Of a stretch of DNA of 50,999 bases, positions 32,970 through 41,945 are shown piece after piece. How positions within the stretch are numbered: the first letter of the stretch is position 1; every line of letters begins with the position of its first letter. A program made the position numbers and the translations under genes. Below the pieces are notes generated by a model, which saw only the letters and a program-made list of their open reading frames with translations, made no database searches and had not been told where the DNA came from. Origin of the DNA: Flavobacteriaceae bacterium (GTDB lineage Bacteria > Bacteroidota > Bacteroidia > Flavobacteriales > Flavobacteriaceae); contig CP070778.1 in NCBI GenBank assembly GCA_020346245.1, forward strand, positions 1,934,664 through 1,985,662, read 5' to 3'.

Positions 32970-35363
32970 CTATCTGCCTCTGGGCAACTCCTCTTTTGGA
33001 AGGATATCTATTTGAGGCTTTTTTAGGACTTCCTTATTGGCAATGCTACGCTCTAAGGAAAGTAGGAGGGAGGGAAGTAAAATTAAATTAGCTAACATGG
33101 CAAATAGCAGCGTAGCGGATACCAGTGCACCCAACGCTACCGTACCTCCAAAACTGGAAATTGTAAATACCGAAAACCCAAAGAAAAGGACAATGGATGT
33201 ATAAAACATACTTACACCGGTCTCGCGTAATGCGGCATAGACCGATTTTTGGATTCGCCAGTGGTTGGCGATTAGTTCTTGCCGGTATTTAGCCAGAAAG
33301 TGAATGGTGTCATCAACAGATATCCCGAATGCGATACTAAATACTAATATCGTAGAAGGTTTAATGGGTACACCTACAAATCCCATAACACCCGCCGTAA
33401 TGGCCAATGGTAATAGATTTGGTATTAATGAGATAACAATCATTCGGAATGAACGGAATAAATAAGCTATAAATAAAGCTATTAAACCAATAGCAAGGGA
33501 TAATGAAAGCACCAGATTCTTTACCAAATATTTGGTGCCTTTTAAAAAAAGTAGCGCTTTCCCGGTCACAAATACATTGAAGCGATCCGCTGGAAATATC
33601 TTGCTGATTTCGTCCAGCATCGATTTTTCAATTTCTTCCATTTCCTCTGTGGGAACATCTTTGATGAAAGTGGTTATCCGGGCAACCTGCCCTGTGCTGT
33701 CAACAAAATTTTCAATTAAGCCTTCATTTCCCTGAGACTTTCGGGCTACATCCATAATAAAATTATATTCCTGAGATGTAGGGAGTTGATAATATTTAGG
33801 AATTCCACTATAAAAAGCCTGCTTGGAATACTTTACCAAATTAACAACGGATATTGGTTTTGATAAAGCGGGGGTTTCTTCAATCATTTCCCCCAACTCA
33901 TTCATTTTTTTTAATGTAACGGGTTTTAGCACCCCTTTTTTCCTTTCTGTATCTATAACAATTTCAATGGGCATGATTCCATTGAACTCTTTATCAAAAA
34001 ATTGAATGTCTTTATAAAATCCGGTATTTTTAGGCATATCTTCAACAAGATTCCCCGATATTTTGATTTGATATATTCCAATAATACTAACTATTAATGC
34101 TAGCAAAGAGATTGAATAAATTGTAATCCTTTTTTCCCTTACTATATGTTCCATCCAGTTTACAAAAGCATCTATCCATCTTTTATTTAAGTGTTTCAGA
34201 TGTTTTGATTTTGGCGGGTACATAAAACTATACACGATTGGTATAATAAGTATGGAAAGCATAAAGATGCATAGAATATTTATTGAGGCTACTATACCAA
34301 ATTCAGTCAAAAGTTTACTGTCTGTTATAATAAAGGTGGCAAAACCGCATGCTGTAGTAACATTCGTCATAAGAGTTGCATTACCAATTTTTGATATGAC
34401 CCTTTTTAATGATAAAGCCTGATTTCCATGTTTTTTAACCTCCTGTTGATATTTATTGATTAGAAAAATACAATTAGGGATTCCTATTACTATGATAAGG
34501 GGCGGAATAAGAGCTGTTAAAACGGTAATTTCATATTTCAGTAGACCAAGGATTCCAAAGGCCCACATAACTCCAATTAGGACTACGCACATGGAAATTA
34601 ATGTTGCCCGTATACTTCGGAAAAAGAAAAAGAAAATTAGGGAAGTAACAATAAGTGCCGCTGCAATGAATATACCTATTTCATCAATTATATTTTGGGT
34701 ATTCATGGTCCGTATATATGGCATTCCGGAGACCCTAACATCCATATTTGTTTCCTTTTCAAAGTCGGATATTAGCGTACGAAGGTCTTTTAGGATAAAG
34801 TCTTTCCGAACAGAAGTGTTTACGATATCCTTGTCCATATAGACAAGTGTTCTTATAGTCCCTGTTTCTTTGTTGTATAGCAGGTTATCATAGAAAGGTA
34901 AGTTATTGAACAAATAATGTGTTAGGCTATCTACCTCAATATTGTTTAACGGGGTCTGCTCAATTAACGGACGAAGTATAAATTGCTTTTCTTTTTTATC
35001 CCTTATTAGTTCTTTAAGATTATCTACAGATACCACATAGTCTACTTCCGGAAAAGCTGCCAATTGTTTGCTTAATCTGTTCCATCTGTTGAAATTTTCA
35101 ACTTCATATAACAAACTGTCTTTAATAGCAAAAACAATTGTATTCCCTTCTTCGCCAAATTTTTGAAGAAAATTATCGTAGGCAATATTCAGTGGGTGAT
35201 TATCAGGAAGCAAATTAGCCTCAGAGGTCGAAAATTGCATGTTTTTCCACTGAAAACCCAGAAAAACAGTGAAGGAAGCAATTGCTACTAGAATCAGAAT
35301 TCTGTTTCTAAGAATTATCCTACCAACCTTTGCCCAAAACCCACTTGTAATCTTTGAAACCAT
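32970..35363 (-). CDS. MMPL/RND family exporter
   Basis: The 797-residue transporter has the two-fold RND layout. One transmembrane helix (about 19-37) is followed by a large periplasmic loop (40-225), then five helices (226-400 region), the second repeat with a helix near 420, another periplasmic loop, and five more helices to about 775. Conserved features include FSTSEANLLPDNHPL at the start, LIPPLIIVIGIPNCIFLINKYQQ and LVFSIAFGISVDDTIHFLAKYR, the latter with the DD pair that relays protons. It belongs to the MMPL/YdgH/HAE3 type, which exports hydrophobic molecules such as lipids or hopanoids; the substrate is not inferable. It stands alone, upstream of asnS by 105 nt. Confidence 0.93.
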   Translation of the reverse strand: MVSKITSGFWAKVGRIILRNRILILVAIASFTVFLGFQWKNMQFSTSEANLLPDNHPLNIAYDNFLQKFGEEGNTIVFAIKDSLLYEVENFNRWNRLSKQLAAFPEVDYVVSVDNLKELIRDKKEKQFILRPLIEQTPLNNIEVDSLTHYLFNNLPFYDNLLYNKETGTIRTLVYMDKDIVNTSVRKDFILKDLRTLISDFEKETNMDVRVSGMPYIRTMNTQNIIDEIGIFIAAALIVTSLIFFFFFRSIRATLISMCVVLIGVMWAFGILGLLKYEITVLTALIPPLIIVIGIPNCIFLINKYQQEVKKHGNQALSLKRVISKIGNATLMTNVTTACGFATFIITDSKLLTEFGIVASINILCIFMLSILIIPIVYSFMYPPKSKHLKHLNKRWIDAFVNWMEHIVREKRITIYSISLLALIVSIIGIYQIKISGNLVEDMPKNTGFYKDIQFFDKEFNGIMPIEIVIDTERKKGVLKPVTLKKMNELGEMIEETPALSKPISVVNLVKYSKQAFYSGIPKYYQLPTSQEYNFIMDVARKSQGNEGLIENFVDSTGQVARITTFIKDVPTEEMEEIEKSMLDEISKIFPADRFNVFVTGKALLFLKGTKYLVKNLVLSLSLAIGLIALFIAYLFRSFRMIVISLIPNLLPLAITAGVMGFVGVPIKPSTILVFSIAFGISVDDTIHFLAKYRQELIANHWRIQKSVYAALRETGVSMFYTSIVLFFGFSVFTISSFGGTVALGALVSATLLFAMLANLILLPSLLLSLERSIANKEVLKKPQIDILPKEELPRGR

Positions 35364-35614
35364 ATTAATATTTAAAAATTGAATGTGTTTATAAAGAACA
35401 CTACGGTCTCAAGACCAATTCAACAGGCATAATATTTTTAATAGCGGCAAAGGTAGAAAACAAGGAGGACTGTACCTAGAAACGCACTATAAAATAGTGA
35501 ATATCAACATATTCATAACATGGGGTTATATACTAAAGAATTTATGTAAATTGAGCTAAAGTAAGACTATGAAATAATAAATTTCACTTTAAAAAGCGCT
35601 AAAGAAATGATCCT

Positions 35615-35728
35615 ATGAGCGATGATAAGTACTATAGTAAAATTGCAATTATACTATATAGGGTTTTGATAGTCATTTCTGCTATTATAGTCATAGCCGC
35701 AATAATTGCGATATATTTTAAGGGATAG
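35615..35728 (+). CDS. Small single-span membrane protein (37 aa)
   Basis: An ATG-started frame of 37 residues. A charged N-terminus (MSDDKYYSKIA) is followed by a hydrophobic helix of about 24 residues rich in Ile and Val (VLIVISAIIVIAAIIAI), then YFKG at the end. This is a typical N-in single-span peptide with the positive-inside tail expected for a helix. It lies in the gap between the MMPL exporter and frr, on the strand opposite both, with no obvious promoter. I know no family. Confidence 0.5.
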   Translation: MSDDKYYSKIAIILYRVLIVISAIIVIAAIIAIYFKG

Positions 35729-35814
35729 AAAATGAACTGACCTTATAATAAATTGTCGATATCCAATTAATTATCTGCCAGGATCCTTCTGAATGCATTT
35801 GACAAATTCATGAA

Positions 35815-36369
35815 TCAGACCTTCATAATCTCAGCTTCTTTGACATGAAGTATCTGGTCTACTTTTTCAGTGTAGGTGTCTGTCATTTCCTGAATATCTA
35901 TTTCTGCATTTTTCTCAAGATCTTCTGAAATGCCCAGGTGTTTTATTTCTTTATTAGCTTCCTGCCTGGCACTTCGAACACTGATTTTAGCATCTTCTGC
36001 TTCCGATTTAGCCTGCTTCACTAATTGTAATCTTCTTTCTTCAGTAAGAGGAGGGACATTAATAATTACTACTTCTCCATTATTCATCGGATTAAACCCG
36101 AGGTTGGCATTCATAATTGCTGTTTCTATTTCTGGCAACAAACTTTTTTCCCAGGGTTGAACAGAAAGTGTTCGCGCATCAGGAGTATTTATATTAGATA
36201 CCTGAGATAAAGGAGTTTGAGAGCCATAATATTCTACCATTACCGTTGACAACATCGAGGGGTTAGCTTTTCCCGCCCTAATTTTAACTAATGCCTTTTC
36301 CAAATGTACTATTGCACCATCCATGCTTTCTTTGGCGGCTTCCAAAATAAATTTAACATCTTCGTCCAT
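35815..36369 (-). CDS. frr: Ribosome recycling factor
   Basis: The 184-residue protein splits post-termination ribosomes together with EF-G. It has the tRNA-mimicking shape: a three-helix bundle (LEKALVKIRAGKANPSML at about 22-39 and the C-terminal long helices) with a beta domain between (VEYYGSQTPLSQVSNINTP). The motif VPPLTEERRLQLVK is a family hallmark. Full family length. It follows pyrH by 39 nt, the usual bacterial pyrH-frr order, so it is probably co-transcribed with it. Confidence 0.98.
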   Translation of the reverse strand: MDEDVKFILEAAKESMDGAIVHLEKALVKIRAGKANPSMLSTVMVEYYGSQTPLSQVSNINTPDARTLSVQPWEKSLLPEIETAIMNANLGFNPMNNGEVVIINVPPLTEERRLQLVKQAKSEAEDAKISVRSARQEANKEIKHLGISEDLEKNAEIDIQEMTDTYTEKVDQILHVKEAEIMKV

Positions 36370-36408
36370 AATTAACTTTATAACTTATTTTACACAAATT
36401 ATACCAAA

Positions 36409-37116
36409 CTAAAGATCTACTACCGTCCCAATATTTTCGCCTGATACTATTTTAAGGAGATTACCTTTCTTATTCATATCAAAAACAACAATTGGAAGGT
36501 TGTTTTCCTGACTTAGTGTAAATGCTGTAGTATCCATTACTTTCAAGCCTTTGGTAAGTACATCATTAAAACTAATAGTTTCAAATTTGGTAGCAGTTTT
36601 ATCTTTTTCAGGATCACTGGTGTATATACCATCAACTCTGGTGCCTTTTAGGATAACGTCTGCTTCAACCTCAATTGCCCTTAAAACTGCAGCAGAATCG
36701 GTTGTGAAATAAGGATTTCCGGTACCCCCTCCAAAAATAACTACGCGTCCTTTCTCTAAATGGCGCATAGCCCTTCTTCTTATAAAAGGTTCTGCAACTT
36801 CGTTGATCTTAATAGCAGATTGTAATCTTGTTTGTACACCATTGAGTTCCAAAGCACTCTGCAATGCCAGGCCATTTATTACCGTTGCCAGCATCCCCAT
36901 ATGATCTGCCTGAACCCTGTCCATGCCGTTACTTGCGCCAGCCAGACCTCTAAAGATATTTCCTCCGCCAATGACAATTGCAACTTCAACGCCCAGATCT
37001 ACAACTTTCTTTATTTCCTGAGCATATTCAGCCAGTCTCGTGGCATCAATTCCGTATTGCTTGTTGCCCATTAGTGCTTCACCGCTGAGTTTAAGAAGTA
37101 TTCTTTTATATAGCAT
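36409..37116 (-). CDS. pyrH: UMP kinase
   Basis: The 235-residue hexameric amino-acid-kinase-fold enzyme phosphorylates UMP to UDP in pyrimidine nucleotide synthesis. Diagnostic segments are [14 protein letters not shown] (phosphate binding, residues 4-17), [10 protein letters not shown] (48-57), [15 protein letters not shown] (UMP site) and [22 protein letters not shown]. Its usual partner tsf is on the other side of the M61 gene, so it needs its own promoter: a TATTTTTG element (plus-strand 37140-37147, on the minus strand) lies about 23 nt before its ATG, though I found no clear -33 box. frr follows 39 nt downstream. Confidence 0.98.
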   Translation of the reverse strand: MLYKRILLKLSGEALMGNKQYGIDATRLAEYAQEIKKVVDLGVEVAIVIGGGNIFRGLAGASNGMDRVQADHMGMLATVINGLALQSALELNGVQTRLQSAIKINEVAEPFIRRRAMRHLEKGRVVIFGGGTGNPYFTTDSAAVLRAIEVEADVILKGTRVDGIYTSDPEKDKTATKFETISFNDVLTKGLKVMDTTAFTLSQENNLPIVVFDMNKKGNLLKIVSGENIGTVVDL

Positions 37117-37275
37117 ATTGTCCTAAGCTGATTTGCAAACAAAAATAATCAAAAATATTTATGAGAAGTCTTCGTTAATAGGTTTAATGTTCATCTTAAT
37201 TTTTTGCTAATAACCAGCATGATCTAGATTAATTTTAATAATCTTGTTTTTTTAAACATTATATCTCAGACATAC

Positions 37276-39147
37276 ATGAAAAAATTATTTATACTATTAG
37301 TTTTCCTAACATTATTATATGGTTGTGGTACTTCAAAATCTGTTTTATCGGCAGAGAATACAATTATCGAAACAACCATAGATTTGATTAATGTTGACAA
37401 TGATAGAGTTAATGTAACTATCAATCCGGGCTCATTTAGTGTAAACAACATTTCCTTTTTTATCCCAAAGACAGTTCCGGGAACTTATAGTGAAGATAAT
37501 TACGGAAAGTATATAGAAGAGATGAAAGCCTACGATTATCAGGGTAATGAACTTTTAGTTACTTCAATAGGAGTAAATGAATGGAATATTTCCGATGCCA
37601 CAAAATTGGATAAGATATCTTATTATGTTACGGATACTTATGACATTGAGAGTGAATTAAACGACCCGGTATTTTCTCCTGCAGGCACTAATATTCTAAA
37701 GGACAAAAATTTTGTCTTGAATCTTCATGGTTTTGTAGGTTACTTCGAGGGATTAAAAGAAGTTCCCTATGAGTTAATTATTTCCTCCCCTTCAGACCTG
37801 GTGCCCACAACATCATTAAATCAAAAGTCGGATGATTCTAAAAGTAGCACCGATATCTTTCTGGCTTCAAGATATTTTGAAGTAGTAGATAACCCAATTC
37901 TCTATGCCAAAGAAAACATAGCGTCGTTTGTTATAAATGATATTACTGTTAATTTAAGTGTTTACTCGCCAAATGACCGTTATGCAGCTACAGATCTTAA
38001 AGAGAGTATGGAGCGTATGATGCGGGCTCAAAAGGCTTTTCTTGGCGAGATTGACGGGACTAAGGAATACAATATACTGTTGTATCTATCCACAATGGAT
38101 CAAAATGATGCTGCAGGATTCGGGGCTTTGGAGCATCATACATCTACCGTTGTGGTCCTTCCGGAGCAAATGCCCCTGGAAACGCTGGAAAAGGCTATGA
38201 TAGATGTTGTTTCACACGAATTTTTTCATATTGTTACGCCCTTGAATGTGCATTCAAAGGAAATCCAATTTTTTGATTTTAACGATCCTAAAATGTCTCA
38301 ACATTTATGGATGTATGAAGGAACAACAGAATATTTCGCCAACTTATTCCAGATTCAACAAGGGTTGATTGATGAAGCCGATTTCTTCACAAGAATTGTG
38401 GATAAAATAAATAATTCCAAATCTTATGACGATGAAATGTCATTTACAATTATGAGCAGAAATATTCTGGATAATCCTTATAAAGGAAATTATGCCAATG
38501 TATATGAAAAAGGAAGCTTATTAAATATGAGTCTGGATATCAGGCTCAGGGACTTGAGCAATGGAGAAAAAGGGGTTTTGTGGCTAATGAAGGAACTTTC
38601 AAAAAAATATGACGATGACACACCATTTGAGGATGATGAAATTATCGATGAAATCGTAGCGATGACTTATCCTGAAATCAAATCATTTTTTGATATACAT
38701 GTAGAGGGGAATACCCCTTTGGATTATGATGAGATTTTAGCCTCGGTTGGATTAAAGACTACCGATATTCAGGAACGTAGCGGTTATTTCTTAAATGGAG
38801 AAGTACCCTTTATAGATATTGATCAAAACAATAACGATGCTATATTTATCCGAAGCGGGATTGAATTAAATACCTTCTTCACAGGCCTTGGAGCGCAAGG
38901 AGGGGATACAATTAGAAGTATAGATGGGATGCCAATTTCACTGGAATCCATCAGGCCCATTATTGGGCAAAGTTTTGGATGGACATCCGACAGGGAAATT
39001 ACGATGGTTGTTAAACGTGGCGAAGAGGAATTAACTTTACAGGGAAAAGTAGGTACGCCAATGCTGAAAGTAACCACTATTGTGCCTATTGACAGCCTGG
39101 AAAATTCACCACAATCCAAACTCAGAAAAGCCTGGCTTAAAGGCTAA
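37276..39147 (+). CDS. M61 family glycyl aminopeptidase-like metallopeptidase with PDZ domain, lipoprotein
   Basis: The 623-residue protein has a lipoprotein signal ending LLYGC (Cys17). An N-terminal beta domain of the M61 family spans about 30-210. The zinc site is HEFFH (H314, E315, H318), with the third ligand E348 in WMYEGTTEYF. A helical catalytic domain continues to about 480 and a PDZ domain occupies about 500-600, ending with TLQGKVGTP. This arrangement is that of M61 glycyl aminopeptidases, which act outside the cytoplasm on N-terminal glycine or Ala. It is transcribed toward tsf and away from pyrH, so it interrupts the usual rpsB-tsf-pyrH-frr linkage. Confidence 0.9.
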   Translation: MKKLFILLVFLTLLYGCGTSKSVLSAENTIIETTIDLINVDNDRVNVTINPGSFSVNNISFFIPKTVPGTYSEDNYGKYIEEMKAYDYQGNELLVTSIGVNEWNISDATKLDKISYYVTDTYDIESELNDPVFSPAGTNILKDKNFVLNLHGFVGYFEGLKEVPYELIISSPSDLVPTTSLNQKSDDSKSSTDIFLASRYFEVVDNPILYAKENIASFVINDITVNLSVYSPNDRYAATDLKESMERMMRAQKAFLGEIDGTKEYNILLYLSTMDQNDAAGFGALEHHTSTVVVLPEQMPLETLEKAMIDVVSHEFFHIVTPLNVHSKEIQFFDFNDPKMSQHLWMYEGTTEYFANLFQIQQGLIDEADFFTRIVDKINNSKSYDDEMSFTIMSRNILDNPYKGNYANVYEKGSLLNMSLDIRLRDLSNGEKGVLWLMKELSKKYDDDTPFEDDEIIDEIVAMTYPEIKSFFDIHVEGNTPLDYDEILASVGLKTTDIQERSGYFLNGEVPFIDIDQNNNDAIFIRSGIELNTFFTGLGAQGGDTIRSIDGMPISLESIRPIIGQSFGWTSDREITMVVKRGEEELTLQGKVGTPMLKVTTIVPIDSLENSPQSKLRKAWLKG

Positions 39148-39217
39148 CAACTTCTACAGGAAATAGTAAATGCATTCTTTGTCCGTAGGCGGATGATTGG
39201 CATATAGATCAAAAAAA

Positions 39218-39250
39218 AACCACTTTTCAAAAAGAGAAGTGGTTTTTTTA
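39218..39250. terminator. Bidirectional terminator between the M61 gene and tsf
   Basis: The plus strand has an A-rich tract, AACCACTT, a 12-nt interval whose ends can also pair, AAGTGGTT and a run of seven T. On the minus strand the same hairpin is followed by a T-run (complement of the nine A). It lies between two convergent genes and can serve both. Confidence 0.85.
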
Positions 39251-39267
39251 CTAATTAAAGTGCTGTT

Positions 39268-40092
39268 TTAGCCTAAAGCCAACCTTTCAAAACCTGTTAT
39301 TTCCAAATCAGGACTGACAGATTGGATGTATTGAGAAACACTCTGCTTACTATCTTTAATAAAAGCCTGATTAACAAGAGTATTGTCTTTAAAGAAACGT
39401 TTTAATTTTCCTTTTGCAATATTGTCCAGCATTGCCTCGGGTTTACCTTCCTGACGTAACTGATCTTTGGCTATTTCAATTTCCTTATCAATAACGGATT
39501 GATCTACTGCCGATTCATCAAGTGCAACCGGATTCATAGCTGCTGCCTGCATAGCTACATCTTTGGCGGCCACTGCTGCACCTTCAACCGCACTCGAAAG
39601 TCCAACCAAAGTTGCAATCTTATTACCCGCATGAATATAAGATCCTACATAAGGAGCATTTAGTTTCTTAAAGCCACCAATTTCAATTTTTTCACCAATT
39701 ACACCGGTTTGTTCAGTAAGTTTTTCCTGAACAGAAATGCCGTTAAAATTAGCATTTAGGAATTCATCTTTACTATCAAAATCGAGTGCAAGTTTTGCCA
39801 GCTCATTTGCCAGGGCAACAAAACTATCATTCTTGGCAACAAAATCGGTTTCACAATTAAGAGAAATTAAAACTCCATTGGTCTTGTCAGAATTAACCTG
39901 AGCAATTGTGGCTCCTTCAGATGAATCTCTATCTGCTCTCTTAGCAGCCACTTTCTGTCCTTTTTTACGAAGGATTTCAATAGCCTTATCAAAATCTCCC
40001 TCAGCTTCAACAAGTGCATTTTTGCAGTCCATCATTCCTGCACCAGTGGCCTTTCTTAAATTGTTAACTTCTGCGGCGGTAATTTTTACCAT
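39268..40092 (-). CDS. tsf: Translation elongation factor Ts
   Basis: The 274-residue guanine nucleotide exchange factor recharges EF-Tu with GTP. The N-terminal UBA-like domain (ITAAEVNNLRKATGAGMMDCKNAL) and the core motif SLNCETDFVAKNDSFV are unmistakable: the TDFVAKN stretch contacts EF-Tu. Length is that of the bacterial family. It is 66 nt downstream of rpsB in the conserved rpsB-tsf order, and ends at a bidirectional terminator. Confidence 0.98.
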   Translation of the reverse strand: MVKITAAEVNNLRKATGAGMMDCKNALVEAEGDFDKAIEILRKKGQKVAAKRADRDSSEGATIAQVNSDKTNGVLISLNCETDFVAKNDSFVALANELAKLALDFDSKDEFLNANFNGISVQEKLTEQTGVIGEKIEIGGFKKLNAPYVGSYIHAGNKIATLVGLSSAVEGAAVAAKDVAMQAAAMNPVALDESAVDQSVIDKEIEIAKDQLRQEGKPEAMLDNIAKGKLKRFFKDNTLVNQAFIKDSKQSVSQYIQSVSPDLEITGFERLALG

Positions 40093-40158
40093 TTTATTTT
40101 CTGTTTATTGAACATGTTAACCCATGTTCAGTTGTAAATTATTTTATAAATCTCTTGG

Positions 40159-41331
40159 TTATTCTACTCCTCCTTTGGCCTTTTCCTGCCAGTCCTTCAG
40201 TTCATCCCAGCTACCATCAGCAGCCATTTTAGCTTGTTTTGGCCAAGAACCAGGATCTAAATGTGCCATTCTGGAACTTGCCTCAGTTAGAATTTCCTTG
40301 ATTTTATCGGCCTTTGCCTTAGCTAATTTTGCATATGAATCAATACCGGCCTTAGTAAGTGCTTCGGCTGCTTTTGGGCCTATACCCTCAATCTTTGTAA
40401 GATTGTCAGCTTCTGCTTTTACCGTTTTTTTAACTTCTGATTTTTCTTTCTTTTCCGTTACCGGTGCAGCATCTTCTTTTACTTGTTCAGCAGTATCTTT
40501 TACTTTAGCGGTTTCCGCTTTTTCCTCCTTTGGTGCTTTCGTAGCCACGGCCTTTGTTTCTTCAGCCTTTTCTACAACCTCCGTTTTTGCTTCAGGGGCA
40601 GTTTCCTGGGCAGCACCTTCTTTTTCAGCTTGTTTTTCAGATTTCCGCTCCTCCAGACCAGTTGCAATTGCATTTGTAACTTCCGTTAAAATAACATTGA
40701 TGGATTTGGATGCATCATCGTTTGAAGGTATTACATAATTGATGGGTCTTGGATCCGAGTTGGTATCTACCATGGCGAATATTGGAATATTCAATTTTTG
40801 GGCCTCTTTTACGGCGATATGCTCACGCATAGTATCTACAATAAATATGGCGCCAGGCAAACGTGTCATGTCCGAGATAGAACCAAGGTTTTTTTCCAAT
40901 TTAGCACGAAGACGATCTACCTGCAAGCGTTCTTTTTTGGAAAGTGTATTAAAAGTTCCGTCTTTCTTCATCCTATCAATAGAAGCCATTTTTTTAACTG
41001 CCTTTCTAATAGTCACAAAATTTGTCAACATACCACCTGGCCATCTTTCAGTGATATATGGCATATTTACATTGGCAACCTTTTCAGCAACAATATCTTT
41101 TGCCTGTTTCTTTGTAGCTACAAATAGGATCTTCCTTCCAGAAGCTGCAATTTTAGACAAGGCTTCATTTGCCTCCTCCAATTTAGCGACTGTTTTATAT
41201 AAATTGATTACGTGAATTCCATTCCGCTCCATGTAGATATAAGGAGCCATATTCGGATTCCATTTTCTTGTAAGGTGTCCAAAGTGCACACCTGCTTCCA
41301 ATAATTCTTTTACTTCAGCTTTTTTAGCCAT
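40159..41331 (-). CDS. rpsB: 30S ribosomal protein S2 with a C-terminal helix-hairpin-helix extension
   Basis: Residues 1 to about 228 are ordinary ribosomal protein S2 (LLEAGVHFGHLTRKWNPNM, WPGGMLTN, LPGAIFIVDTMREHIAV, PINYVIPSNDDASKSI). From about 229 to 308 there is a low-complexity Lys/Glu/Ala/Pro linker, then a domain at about 311-352 with the helix-hairpin-helix signature LTKIEGIGPKAAEALTKAGI. The tail at 359-388 has DPGSWPKQAKMA and WDELKDWQ. Ordinary S2 is about 240 residues, so the extension adds about 150. Similar tails on ribosomal proteins are known in this class, for example on L21 as I recall. It is preceded by a 227-nt leader with alternative stems and followed by tsf. Confidence 0.97.
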   Translation of the reverse strand: MAKKAEVKELLEAGVHFGHLTRKWNPNMAPYIYMERNGIHVINLYKTVAKLEEANEALSKIAASGRKILFVATKKQAKDIVAEKVANVNMPYITERWPGGMLTNFVTIRKAVKKMASIDRMKKDGTFNTLSKKERLQVDRLRAKLEKNLGSISDMTRLPGAIFIVDTMREHIAVKEAQKLNIPIFAMVDTNSDPRPINYVIPSNDDASKSINVILTEVTNAIATGLEERKSEKQAEKEGAAQETAPEAKTEVVEKAEETKAVATKAPKEEKAETAKVKDTAEQVKEDAAPVTEKKEKSEVKKTVKAEADNLTKIEGIGPKAAEALTKAGIDSYAKLAKAKADKIKEILTEASSRMAHLDPGSWPKQAKMAADGSWDELKDWQEKAKGGVE

Positions 41332-41388
41332 TTTTATACTTAGTTTACGTTCTTTTGAATTAGCAATGTTGAAGTGGTATTCCTTCTC

Positions 41389-41479
41389 AGAGGAAAGCCT
41401 CCAACATTTAGATGCTAAACTAAATTTTTTCTATACCTCCTTTAATTGATACTCAAAAGATAAGTAGCTGGGGGAGGCT
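41389..41479 (-). promoter_or_regulatory. Candidate structured leader of rpsB with mutually exclusive stems
   Basis: In the mRNA sense (minus strand), AGCCTCC (segment A, plus 41479-41473) comes first. GGAGG (segment B, 41440-41436) and GGAGGCT (segment C, 41402-41396) follow, then CCTCT (segment D, 41393-41389). A is perfectly complementary to C (7 bp) and also to B (5 bp). C can instead pair with D (5 bp with one G-T, loop CTTT). Between B and C is another hairpin, ATTTAG/CTAAAT. Such alternatives are what a ribosomal-protein autoregulatory leader needs, but no known family is matched here. Confidence 0.4.
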
Positions 41480-41533
41480 TAGATTTTTAATTGTCTCTAT
41501 AAACCGAGACTTTCAATGAACTTGGGTTAAAAT

Positions 41534-41550
41534 CCTGAATTCGTTTCAGG
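41534..41550 (-). terminator. Weak hairpin after rpsI
   Basis: On the minus strand CCTGAA, five nt and TTCAGG form a 6-bp stem 8 nt past the rpsI stop codon, followed by ATTTTAA. The T-run is short, so it is a weak terminator or only a partial barrier that allows some read-through into rpsB. Confidence 0.35.
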
Positions 41551-41558
41551 ACTATATT

Positions 41559-41945
41559 TTATCGTTTAGAGAATTGGAATTTCTTCCTTGCTTTTTTCTG
41601 ACCAAACTTTTTACGCTCAACCATTCTGGGATCTCTGGTAAGTAAACCTTCAGGTTTTAATAATTCCCTGTTTTCGGCCTCAATCTCACATAGACCTCTG
41701 GACAAGGCTAAGCGCACTGCTTCTGCCTGACCAGTTATTCCACCGCCATAAACATTAACTTTTACATCATAATTGTCTACGGTATTGGTTAAAGCAAAAG
41801 GTTGTTTTACTTTATATTGTAGCGTCGCAGTCGAAAAATAATCATCTAATGCCCTGTCATTAACAGTAATCTTACCTTTCCCTTGAGAAATATATACGCG
41901 AGCAACTGCCGTTTTTCTTCTACCTATTTTATGAATTATGTCCAT
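41559..41945 (-). CDS. rpsI: 30S ribosomal protein S9
   Basis: The 128-residue protein has the S9 opening (IHKIGRRKTAVARVYISQGKGKITVN), the VYGGGITGQAEAVRLALSRGLC motif and the basic tail KFGQKKARKKFQFSKR, whose last Arg reaches the P-site tRNA. Its ATG follows the rplM stop codon with no gap, so the pair is co-transcribed and translation is probably coupled. Confidence 0.98.
   Translation of the reverse strand: MDIIHKIGRRKTAVARVYISQGKGKITVNDRALDDYFSTATLQYKVKQPFALTNTVDNYDVKVNVYGGGITGQAEAVRLALSRGLCEIEAENRELLKPEGLLTRDPRMVERKKFGQKKARKKFQFSKR

Noticed and set aside
40124..40738. 204-aa plus-strand frame rich in Ser, Phe and Ala across the rpsB tail
   Set aside because: It is the antisense of the low-complexity Lys/Ala/Glu linker, which mirrors into Ser/Phe/Ala codons; no start or motif supports it.
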